In this document: piece after piece, positions 8,297 through 14,730 of the stretch
Layout: each line of letters opens with the position of its first letter
Position numbering within the stretch: the stretch's first letter is position 1
Assembly: GCA_009926295.1 (NCBI GenBank)
Contig: RFPF01000006.1
Coordinates: forward strand, 1 to 29,814
Length of the DNA stretch: 29,814 nucleotides
Direction of reading: 5' to 3'
Origin: Planctomycetia bacterium
Lineage (GTDB): Bacteria; Planctomycetota; Planctomycetia; Pirellulales; UBA1268
Notes under the pieces: model-generated
What the model was told of the DNA's origin: nothing
Database searches by the model: none
The model's input: only the letters and a program-made list of their open reading frames with translations
Made by a program: the position numbers and the translations under genes

Positions 8297-9088
8297 CTAT
8301 TTCACGCGGGCGACGATCCGCAGCGGGCCGCCGCTGCCGCCGGCGATCTTCATCGGCAGCGCCGCCACGAACGCGCCCATGTCGGGCAGCTGGTCGAGGG
8401 ACGCCACGTTCTCGAAGACCGGCACGTTCGCGCCGCAGAAGGCCACGTGGGCGCCAAAGAGCGTCGAGGGGCCGTGGTCGATGCTCGCCGTGTCGATCCC
8501 GATCGCCTTGATCCGCCGGTGCTCCACGAGCCACTTCGCCGCCAGCGGCGACACGCCGGGAAACCTGAGTCCCGCGACCGCGGTCGGTCCGGTCGCGGCC
8601 GTGCCGAGGTAGGCCGTGCGATCGGCCCACTTCGCGGCCCAGCCGGTGCGCACGAGCACGATCACGTCGACGAGTTGCCGGCCGTGGGCCGCCTCCCACG
8701 CCACGAGGTCGTCGGGCGACACCTCGTAGGCCGGATCGGCCGCGCACTTGGCCGACACGTCCACGACGACGGCGTCGCCGACGAGCCGGTCCACGGGGAT
8801 CGCGTCGCTCGTCTGCCCGGTCGCGGAGAAGTGCCGCGGAGCGTCGAGGTGCGTGCCGCCGTGCTCTGCGGTCGAAAAGCGATTCGCGGCGTAGTAGTAG
8901 CCCTTCGCCGTCGGGCCGTTCGTGCCCGCGTCGAACTGGAAGCCTTTTTCCGTGGGCCAGTAGATCGTGGCCGCGTCGAACGGATGCGTAAGGTCGATCC
9001 AAACGCCCGGTTCCACGGCCGACGACGACGCCGCGATCAGCCACGTCACGACGAAGAGAGCCGTCGTCGAATTGCGAGCCGGCCTCAC
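8297..9088 (-). CDS. Exported cyclase-family (kynurenine formamidase-like) hydrolase
   Basis: This 263-residue member of the cyclase superfamily (PF04199) starts at GTG 9088, overlapping the upstream stop as GTGA. An N-terminal hydrophobic signal (TALFVVTWLIAASSSAVEPG) implies export. The metal-binding signature HGGTHLDAPRHF lies at about residue 76, and the opening WIDLTHPFDAATIYWP is typical of the family. The IDTASIDHGPS block and FCGANVPVFENVASLDQLP match the C-terminal half of kynurenine formamidase and isatin hydrolase relatives. The enzyme should hydrolyse an amide or cyclic amide using a divalent metal; the substrate is unknown. It is the last gene of a three-gene operon. Confidence 0.88.
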   Translation of the reverse strand: MRPARNSTTALFVVTWLIAASSSAVEPGVWIDLTHPFDAATIYWPTEKGFQFDAGTNGPTAKGYYYAANRFSTAEHGGTHLDAPRHFSATGQTSDAIPVDRLVGDAVVVDVSAKCAADPAYEVSPDDLVAWEAAHGRQLVDVIVLVRTGWAAKWADRTAYLGTAATGPTAVAGLRFPGVSPLAAKWLVEHRRIKAIGIDTASIDHGPSTLFGAHVAFCGANVPVFENVASLDQLPDMGAFVAALPMKIAGGSGGPLRIVARVK

Positions 9089-10251
9089 GACCCGGCCCCG
9101 GCGTCGTCGGCCTTCGCGTCGCCCTTGCCGGCCTTGTCGTCCACGCGCACGAGCACCATCTGCTCCACCTTGCCGTTGCCCCCCTTGCCGTCGTCGCGGT
9201 GCACGAGGATCGTCGTCTGCTGCTGGAGGAGGTTCGTGAGCCCTGCTTCGTAGATCGGCGTCTTCTTGTCGCCGATCGTCCAGGCCGCCTTCTGCGTCTT
9301 CTTGTCGACCTTGCCGGTGATGTTCTGCGTCGAATCAGACACCGCGTCGTAATACGTGCCGCGCAGCAGCCCCGCCTTGTCGATCGCGAGGCTCAGGAAC
9401 GTGCTGGGGTTCGTCTCCTCCGAGCGGGCGAGGGCAAACACGCCCAGCGGCCGCCACTGGTCGTCGGCGGCGATCTTCGTGTCGGCTCCGCCCTGAGCCG
9501 CGAGCGTCGCGGCCTGCTGGGCGTATTCGGCCGTGGAGCCAACGCGGTCTCCCTGCACATAGACGCCGTCGTCCTGGTAGCAGACGTTCGTGCCGTAGTT
9601 GTAGGCCATTGGCGCTCCGTAGCCGCCCCAGCCGGCGAGCTCGCTCCACGCGAGCCCCGTCAGCAGGCCTGCGCCCATGCCCCAGCCGAAGCCGCCCCAC
9701 CACGCGCCCGGCCACCAGGCTCCGAAGTGGGCGCCATACCATCCACGGCCGCCGTACCAGCCGCCGTTGTAAAAGTTGTTGCGCACGATGTTGCCGCGGT
9801 TCACGAGATTGTTCATCGAGTAGGGGCGCACCGCGCCGCGGGCGAGCGCGTCGCGGCCGACGCCGTCACGGCCCACTCCCTCGTTCGCGATCCGCTGGAA
9901 GTCGGCCTTCGAGAGCGTGTGCTCGCCGGCGAAGTGGCCGCCCTCCAGGCCGCCGAAGTCGCGGGCGCTGTCGATGGCTCGGCCGCCATCGAAGCCGCGC
10001 GCACCGTCAAACCCGCGCCCGCCATCGAAGTCGCGGGCGCCGCCGTCGAACGATCGCCCGCCGCCCGAGAAGCCACCCGGCATGTCGTGCATCCCGCCTC
10101 CGTAGCCACCCATGTGGCCGCCTCCGCCCATGCCGCCCATGTGGCCGCCACCGCCGCCATGCGCGTGCACGACCGCGGTGCCATGGTTGAGGGCGAGTGC
10201 GACGAGCGCGAGAACTGCGGTGAGGCGGTGGGGCAGGATGAACATGGACAT
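9085..10251 (-). CDS. Exported glycine-rich protein ('mu-protocadherin'-like planctomycete family)
   Basis: The 388-residue protein starts at ATG 10251, sharing one base with the upstream stop (TGATG). A signal peptide (LTAVLALVALALNHGTAVVHA) is followed by a low-complexity region, about residues 31-105: first GGGGHMGG-like runs rich in Gly, Met and His, then tandem copies of a D/G-rich unit such as GFDGARGFDGGR. The middle (about 165-220) is rich in Trp, Tyr and Gly (GGWYGGRGWYGAHFGAWWPG). The C-terminal third looks like a folded beta domain (DQWRPLGVFALARSEETNP onward) ending in an acidic tail. Similar planctomycete proteins are often labelled mu-protocadherin or cell-surface protein without functional proof. 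The His/Met/Gly segment could bind metal, but that is a guess. Confidence 0.75.
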   Translation of the reverse strand: MSMFILPHRLTAVLALVALALNHGTAVVHAHGGGGGHMGGMGGGGHMGGYGGGMHDMPGGFSGGGRSFDGGARDFDGGRGFDGARGFDGGRAIDSARDFGGLEGGHFAGEHTLSKADFQRIANEGVGRDGVGRDALARGAVRPYSMNNLVNRGNIVRNNFYNGGWYGGRGWYGAHFGAWWPGAWWGGFGWGMGAGLLTGLAWSELAGWGGYGAPMAYNYGTNVCYQDDGVYVQGDRVGSTAEYAQQAATLAAQGGADTKIAADDQWRPLGVFALARSEETNPSTFLSLAIDKAGLLRGTYYDAVSDSTQNITGKVDKKTQKAAWTIGDKKTPIYEAGLTNLLQQQTTILVHRDDGKGGNGKVEQMVLVRVDDKAGKGDAKADDAGAGS

Positions 10252-11126
10252 CACTTTCGCTTGAAGTGGAGCGGAGGATTGTCGGGAAGGGGTTGGCCGT
10301 CGATGGAGCGATCGATCGATTGCAGCGTGAATCGGCCGTTGGCCCCAGGCACGATCGCCTGTGTCCAGGTCACGCGGGCGGCGGCCACCCCGTCGCCCGG
10401 CGTACCCGCGAACGTGCGGTTGAACCCGGTGCCGTCCGCGGCAAACACGCCCTCGGCCCGGGCTCCGGTGGAGTCGAACAGCCACGACCGCACCACCCCG
10501 GTCGCGCGGTCGGCGTGGATCACGTCGATCGTCTCGATCGGCGTTCCCTGCTTGGGCACGATTTTCGTGCGGCCCACGATGGCGCGGCCCCCCACGGCCT
10601 TCTCATACGTGGCCTCGACGGTCGTGCCCTCCTTGGCATCGGTCGCCTGCCAGGAGCCCACGAGCCAGTTCAGGTCGTCGAGGGCCGCGGCATGGTTTGG
10701 TGCCACGATCGACTCCGCCAGCTTCCAGGAGCCGTCCTCGAGCACCCGCAGGCTCTCGAACTGCGACGCCACCGGCTTTTCGCCGGGCTTCCTCGTGAAC
10801 ACGAGCGTGCCGCACACTCGCACGAGCGGCCCGGCCAGCTGCTCCACGGCGGCCACGTCGACGGTGAGCGTCGCCTGTGGATGCCGCTCGAGCCAGCCGC
10901 GGATCGACGCCACGATCGCGTCGCGGCCCGTCGTCCGGGCACCGCCTTCGACCAATTCGGCCCGTTCGGTCCACTGGGCCGCCAGCGCGGTGAAATCGCG
11001 CTTGTTGTAGGCGTCGGCGTAGGCGGCTGCGGCCTTGCGCACGCCGCCTTCGGCCGCACTGTCGGCCGCCGTCGCGTGCCCGCTCGCCAGGAGCAGGATC
11101 GTAGTCATCCACAGAGCCCGTCTCAT
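10251..11126 (-). CDS. Exported SnoaL/DUF4440-like protein with C-terminal lipocalin-like domain
   Basis: The 291-residue protein starts at ATG 11126 with a GAGGTG ribosome site 4-9 bases before it. Residues 1-20 are a signal peptide (LWMTTILLLASGHATAADSA). Residues about 25-145 form an NTF2-like domain of the SnoaL/DUF4440 type: VRKAAAAYADAYNKRDFTAL, GRDAIVASIRGWLE, SWKLAESI. Residues about 150-291 begin LDDLNWLVGSWQATD and resemble a DUF1579-type beta-barrel domain. No catalytic residues can be named. It is the first gene of an operon with the glycine-rich protein and the cyclase-family enzyme. The frame runs further upstream to 11540, but that stretch overlaps the divergent small gene and lacks any signal peptide, so the shorter start was chosen. 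Confidence 0.75.
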   Translation of the reverse strand: MRRALWMTTILLLASGHATAADSAAEGGVRKAAAAYADAYNKRDFTALAAQWTERAELVEGGARTTGRDAIVASIRGWLERHPQATLTVDVAAVEQLAGPLVRVCGTLVFTRKPGEKPVASQFESLRVLEDGSWKLAESIVAPNHAAALDDLNWLVGSWQATDAKEGTTVEATYEKAVGGRAIVGRTKIVPKQGTPIETIDVIHADRATGVVRSWLFDSTGARAEGVFAADGTGFNRTFAGTPGDGVAAARVTWTQAIVPGANGRFTLQSIDRSIDGQPLPDNPPLHFKRK

Positions 11127-11394
11127 GCACACCTCGTCGCCGTGTCGCCGCCGTCGATTGCTCTCCGAACCGGCGGTCGGCCACAGCATAAAGCAACGCT
11201 TCCAGCCATGCAGCAATCGGGTCGTGCCGAGCATGCGGACGAGCATCACCCTTGCGTGGGGGTCGGCCCGAGTCGGCCGCGGTCCACGCATGCGGAATAT
11301 GCCGTCCTTCGCACCTCGCTCCAGCCGGCGAAAAAAACCCGGCCCCAAGTCCGATTTCGAACAAGGCACGCCTTCACGCTTACGGAACGAACGC
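11127..11394. other. 268-base divergent intergenic region
   Basis: This gap separates the SnoaL-like gene (minus) from the 73-residue peptide (plus) and should contain both promoters. Apart from the two ribosome-site regions at its ends and a short A-run near 11332, I see no clear promoter hexamers, RNA gene or palindrome. Frames crossing it have no recognisable protein features. Confidence 0.4.
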
Positions 11395-11616
11395 ATGGCT
11401 CCCATCCGCTCACTCCTGCTCGTGCCGGTCGCCCTCGCGGCGCTCTCCATCCCGCTTCCCGAAACCCGCGCGGCCAGCCCGACCGGCTTCGACCCGCGCG
11501 TGATCACGTTCGGCGCCGAGCGGGAGCAGATCAAGAGCACGCCGATCGAGAAGCGGCCCTATCGCCCGCTTCACGTCTACGGCAACGCGGTCCGCCGCCG
11601 GACATACCGCAAGTAG
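11395..11616 (+). CDS. Small exported peptide (73 aa), planctomycete-type hypothetical
   Basis: The peptide has a signal sequence (RSLLLVPVALAALSIPLPETRA), and then a short basic mature part with ITFGAEREQIKSTPIEKRPY and PLHVYGNAVRRRTYRK. I associate this tail (TPIE-RPYRP-HVYGN-VRR) with a family of small Pirellulales proteins of unknown role, from memory. The start at 11395 has GGAACG upstream and is the only ATG giving a clean signal peptide. The stop codon TAG is the first three bases of a palindromic repeat. It stands alone, convergent with the SprT-like gene. Confidence 0.65.
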   Translation: MAPIRSLLLVPVALAALSIPLPETRAASPTGFDPRVITFGAEREQIKSTPIEKRPYRPLHVYGNAVRRRTYRK

Positions 11617-11678
11617 GACGGACGGGCGGCAACCGTCCCGGTCACCGATTCTAGGCAAGCGGGACGCCCGCTCCGCTA
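11614..11678. repeat. REP-like palindrome pair holding both convergent stop codons
   Basis: The left half begins TAGGACGGACGGG and contains a GGACGG/CCGTCC stem. The right half contains the GGCAAGCGGG arm type with an AGCGGG/CCCGCT stem around ACG. The first TAG (11614-11616) stops the 73-residue peptide, and the last CTA (11676-11678) is the minus-strand TAG of the SprT-like gene. A mix of the two repeat types seen elsewhere in the window. Likely also a bidirectional terminator. Confidence 0.65.
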
Positions 11679-12302
11679 TGTGATCACCTCCACGCGGCTC
11701 AGCCCGTGCACGCGGTATTCACCGCCGCCGGGCAGTTCGAAGCACTGGTAGCGACTCCGCAGCCGCGGCCCCAGCCGGAACACCTGCCCCGAGTCGACGC
11801 GAAACAGGCTGCCCGGCGGCAGGTCCTCGACGCGTGCCTGCCCCGGATCGCAGCGGTCGTATTTCGCGAGCGCAAGCACGAGTCCGCGATCGCTGCAGCT
11901 CGCCGCGCCGGGGTTCCGCATCAATACGGCAAGGGCTCCGGCGATGTCCGGCGGCAGAATCGCGGCGCTCAGGAACGGCTCCAGGATCGCTGCAAATTCC
12001 TCCTTCCACTCCCGGCCGTGCGGCGGGTAGCGGCGCACTCTGTGCCGCAGCCGCTCCCACGTCTCCACGTGCGCGATCTCATGGAGGAGCGTCGTCAGGA
12101 ATGCATACGGATTGAGATCGTCGTTGACCGTGATCCGATGATGCGAACGGCCTCGGCCCGGCGGCCGGTGGTCGCCGAGCTTCGTGCGGCGCGGCCGCGC
12201 GAGCGACACGATGACGCTCCGGCCCGCGAGCAACCGGCCCACGCGGTCCGCCGTGCCCTCCGGCACCTTTCCGATCCACCCATCCATGGGTTTGGCTCGC
12301 AT
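11676..12302 (-). CDS. SprT-like zinc metallopeptidase-domain protein
   Basis: This 208-residue protein contains the SprT signature: LTTLLHEIAHVETWERLRH (HEIAH zinc motif, about residues 77-81), followed by YPPHGREWKEEFAAILEPFL, where the HG-x-x-W region supplies the usual third ligand. The C-terminal 80 residues include a Cys-containing segment (SCSDRG and YDRCDPG) that might form a partial zinc ribbon. The start at 12302 (MRAKPMDGW) is followed by a conserved-looking domain; the upstream extension of the frame to 13265 only overlaps the VOC and DUF1353 genes in another frame. It is the last gene of the protease-inhibitor operon, 11 bases after the VOC gene, and its TAG stop lies in a palindromic repeat. 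SprT proteins in eukaryotes process DNA-protein crosslinks; the bacterial role is unclear. Confidence 0.82.
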   Translation of the reverse strand: MRAKPMDGWIGKVPEGTADRVGRLLAGRSVIVSLARPRRTKLGDHRPPGRGRSHHRITVNDDLNPYAFLTTLLHEIAHVETWERLRHRVRRYPPHGREWKEEFAAILEPFLSAAILPPDIAGALAVLMRNPGAASCSDRGLVLALAKYDRCDPGQARVEDLPPGSLFRVDSGQVFRLGPRLRSRYQCFELPGGGEYRVHGLSRVEVIT

Positions 12303-12313
12303 CGTCCACCGCC

Positions 12314-12661
12314 CTAGCCGCGTCTGCGGAACAGCATGAACTCGTTGCCGTCGGGATCGACGCACATCGCCAGATGCGGCGGCTCGCCGTTCTCGGGCTC
12401 CGGCTCCCGGGAGAGCATGCCCCCCGCGGCCACGACCTCGTGGGCCGCGGCCACCACGTCGGGCACCTGGAACGAGATCCCCGTCCAGGTGCGTTTCCCC
12501 TCGCCGCCGGAGTGAATCCCGATCACCGATCCGAGGATCTCGACCTCCGCGATCACGGGATTCTGCTTGAGCACGCGGCCGCCGCAGAGGTCGCGGTAAA
12601 ACCGCACGGCCCGCTCCATGTCGGCGGCCCAGATCACGTATTTCACGCGTTCGACGAGCAT
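12314..12661 (-). CDS. VOC-family (glyoxalase/bleomycin-resistance-like) protein
   Basis: This 115-residue single-domain protein carries the vicinal oxygen chelate pattern: KYVIWAADMERAVRFYRDL at the start, ILGSVIGIHSGGEG in the middle, and the closing CVDPDGNEFMLFRRRG with the conserved Asp-Pro-Asp-Gly-Asn and metal-ligand Glu. VOC proteins bind a metal and act as isomerases, dioxygenases or binding proteins; the specific substrate cannot be read from sequence. Thirty bases separate it from DUF1353 and 11 from the SprT-like gene, so it is probably co-transcribed. Confidence 0.85.
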   Translation of the reverse strand: MLVERVKYVIWAADMERAVRFYRDLCGGRVLKQNPVIAEVEILGSVIGIHSGGEGKRTWTGISFQVPDVVAAAHEVVAAGGMLSREPEPENGEPPHLAMCVDPDGNEFMLFRRRG

Positions 12662-12691
12662 GGGCCGAAGTATACGGCAACTGGGCCGCCT

Positions 12692-13192
12692 TCAGTGGAT
12701 CTCGAGCGACGGGATGGCGGCGGCATCGACCTCGTGGGCCCGAAACCACGCAGCCGCAGCCCGCACCTGCTCCGGCGTCGGGGGCGGCGGCGTCTCGTCG
12801 CGCAGCGTGTGGCCCTCCAGCCGCCAGCGCGGGCCGAAGTGGTAGACGGCGTAGTACATCGTCTTCGCCTTGATGGCGCCGACCCGGCCGCAGCGACAGG
12901 CGTCGTAAAACATCCGGTGCACCTGCTGCCAGGGCCGCACACGCTCCACGCACGCCACGTCGTGCACCACCGACGCATTCCGAAACCGCCCTTCGAACGG
13001 CCCGCCGATCAGCGACCAGAACGGCCGCGGAATGCTCGCGCCGTTGACCACGGAGCCCGCGGGAGCCTCCCAGCGCACCCGCGCAGGATCGACGTAGGCG
13101 AACGTCTCGACGAGCGCCATGTCGCGGCCGTCGTCGAGCCACCGCGTCACGACCCGCCCCTCGAACCGTCCCCACGCGGTCCGGGGCGTCAC
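12692..13192 (-). CDS. DUF1353 domain protein
   Basis: This 166-residue protein matches DUF1353, a family common in phages and in scattered bacterial loci: GSVVNGASIPRPFWSLIGGP, then NASVVHDVACVERVRPWQQV, then HRMFYDACRCGRVGAIKAKT. The Asn-Gly-Ala-Ser-Ile-Pro and Val-His-Asp blocks are its hallmarks; its biochemical role is not known. It starts at GTG 13192, overlapping the emfourin stop as GTGA, and so appears translationally coupled. Its placement inside a protease-inhibitor operon is unusual. Confidence 0.82.
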   Translation of the reverse strand: MTPRTAWGRFEGRVVTRWLDDGRDMALVETFAYVDPARVRWEAPAGSVVNGASIPRPFWSLIGGPFEGRFRNASVVHDVACVERVRPWQQVHRMFYDACRCGRVGAIKAKTMYYAVYHFGPRWRLEGHTLRDETPPPPTPEQVRAAAAWFRAHEVDAAAIPSLEIH

Positions 13193-13518
13193 TTCGCGCG
13201 GTCCTTGAGATACGCCACGAGCGGCCGCGCCCGCGCGGGCACGCAGGCGTCGTCACACTCGACACTCAACTCCGTCGCCCCCTGGACGATCACGATTTCG
13301 TACCAGAACCGGTCGAATGCCCTCGATGACCTCGCCCACGACCGCCGCCAGCCCGTGGCCGCCACGAGCTCATGCACCTTCCGCTGCTCGTCCGGCGGGA
13401 GGCCGTCCGTGTTCACCACGCACCGCCGCACGAGCCCGACGAGCCCCCCGGACTGCGAGAAGGAGATTCGCAGCGGCCGGCCGGCCACGAACGGCGGCCT
13501 CGAAAACCAGCCCGTCAC
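13189..13518 (-). CDS. Emfourin-type inhibitor of the neighbouring M4 protease
   Basis: This 109-residue protein resembles emfourin, the intracellular inhibitor encoded beside protealysin-like M4 proteases. It shows PLRISFSQSGGLVGLVRRCV followed by NTDGLPPDEQRKVHELVAAT, and a late FWYEIVIVQGATELSVECDD strand pair ending ARPLVAYLKDR. The start is GTG 13518, overlapping the protease stop as GTGA. The strict coupling to the protease gene fits production of protease and inhibitor at matched levels in the same cell. Family assignment is by the S-G-G-L/F-x-G-L motif and context, and could be confirmed by structure prediction. Confidence 0.82.
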   Translation of the reverse strand: MTGWFSRPPFVAGRPLRISFSQSGGLVGLVRRCVVNTDGLPPDEQRKVHELVAATGWRRSWARSSRAFDRFWYEIVIVQGATELSVECDDACVPARARPLVAYLKDRAK

Positions 13519-14588
13519 AGCCCCACCTTCTTCCACGCCACGCGCACGGCCTTCTTCGCAGCGGCCCCGAGCGACTCGCCGGCGATCTGCGCCGTGATCC
13601 GCGCGAGGTCGGCAAACTGGCTGGTGCGTGAGAGCTGCAGCATCGCCTCGTACCAGATCCGTCCGGGCTGCTCCCACGCCGGCCCACCGAGCGCCTGCGC
13701 CACGAGCACGAACGCCCGGTTTGGAATCCCCGAGTTGATGTGCACGCCGCCCGAGTCGGATGGGCCGGTGGCGAGCTTTTTCATGTGATCGGGCTGCGGG
13801 TCGCTGCCCAGGAATGGATCGGCCGCATACGCCGTCCCGGGGTGCTCCATGTCGCGGATCGCCCGCCGAGTCGCCGCCGGCACGAGCACGTCGGCACCGA
13901 TCAGCCAGTTGGCCCTTTCGGCGGTGGTGCCGGCCTTCCACTGACGCACGAGGGCGCCGAACACGTCGGAGAAGTGCTCGTTGATCGCCCCGGACTGGCC
14001 GCGGTAGACGAGGTTGCTCGTGAACGACTGCACCCCGTGCGTCAGCTCGTGGGCCACGACGTCGAGCGACCGTGTGAACCGGCGAAACACCGTCCCGTCG
14101 CCGTCGCCGTACGCCATCTGGCCCCCGTCCCAGAAGGCGTTGCTCATCGGCTGCCAGCCGCGGCCGTCGGCCTCCCCGACGTGCACGCTCGAGATCAGCG
14201 TCATACCAGCGTCGTCGAGCGAGTTGCGGCCGAAGACGGCGTGATAGAAGTCGAACGTGTCGCCGGCGAAGTCGTAGGCTTCGTTCACCGCCGTGTCGGC
14301 CGACTTCTTTTCCCCTTCGCTGCGCACGAGTTTCCCCGGCAGTTCGTCGCGGCCACGGGCGTCGTACACGAGGCGGTGCCGCCGGCCGCCCGGGGATGGG
14401 GCCGCCAGCAGGGCCGGAAGCTGCGTGGCGAACGCCCGCACCGCCCGCACCGCCGCAGCTCCGGCCAGCGCTGCCACCGCCATCGCCCGCAGCCCAGGAT
14501 CGTCCGAGCGAGCCATGTGCTCGAACATGTATGGCGGGATGATGCACTGCACTGGGTGGCGGTGCATGCAGGACAAGGTGCGTCGCAT
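13515..14588 (-). CDS. Protealysin-like M4 family metalloprotease
   Basis: This 357-residue zinc endopeptidase of the thermolysin family has the short protealysin-type propeptide (CIIPPYMFEHMA, residues 15-26) and no signal peptide, like protealysin itself (about 341 residues). Catalytic features are complete: HELTH (His180, Glu181, His184), the third zinc ligand Glu204 in GAINEHFSD, and the active-site His283 in GVHINSGIPNRAF. Upstream FYHAVFGRNSLDD matches the N-terminal M4 domain. ATG 14588 was chosen over 14567 because it gives the longer basic N-terminus before the propeptide motif; neither has a clear ribosome site. It heads a five-gene operon with its likely inhibitor, DUF1353, VOC and SprT-like genes. 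Confidence 0.93.
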   Translation of the reverse strand: MRRTLSCMHRHPVQCIIPPYMFEHMARSDDPGLRAMAVAALAGAAAVRAVRAFATQLPALLAAPSPGGRRHRLVYDARGRDELPGKLVRSEGEKKSADTAVNEAYDFAGDTFDFYHAVFGRNSLDDAGMTLISSVHVGEADGRGWQPMSNAFWDGGQMAYGDGDGTVFRRFTRSLDVVAHELTHGVQSFTSNLVYRGQSGAINEHFSDVFGALVRQWKAGTTAERANWLIGADVLVPAATRRAIRDMEHPGTAYAADPFLGSDPQPDHMKKLATGPSDSGGVHINSGIPNRAFVLVAQALGGPAWEQPGRIWYEAMLQLSRTSQFADLARITAQIAGESLGAAAKKAVRVAWKKVGL

Positions 14589-14730
14589 GGTGCTGGAAAC
14601 GGAGAAGCTGGGCAACGTGGCCCGACCTCCCCGGTCGCGACGGTTCTCGTCAATCGACCGGCCCGGGCATCCGATTGCCATTGGGGGGGTATTGTCCCCT
14701 GCCAGAGGCACCTTCGCAAGCGGGAGCACC
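14589..14730. promoter_or_regulatory. Divergent promoter region, M4 protease operon / large exported protein
   Basis: This 142-base gap lies between divergent starts. A run of G (TTGGGGGGGT, around 14681-14690) is the only striking feature; no promoter hexamers are convincing on either strand. It presumably contains both promoters, giving a chance of shared control of the protease operon and the large exported protein. Confidence 0.4.

Noticed and set aside
11676..13265. A 529-codon version of the SprT-like gene
   Set aside because: The upstream 320 codons are VOC and DUF1353 genes read in the wrong frame; the real start is 12302.
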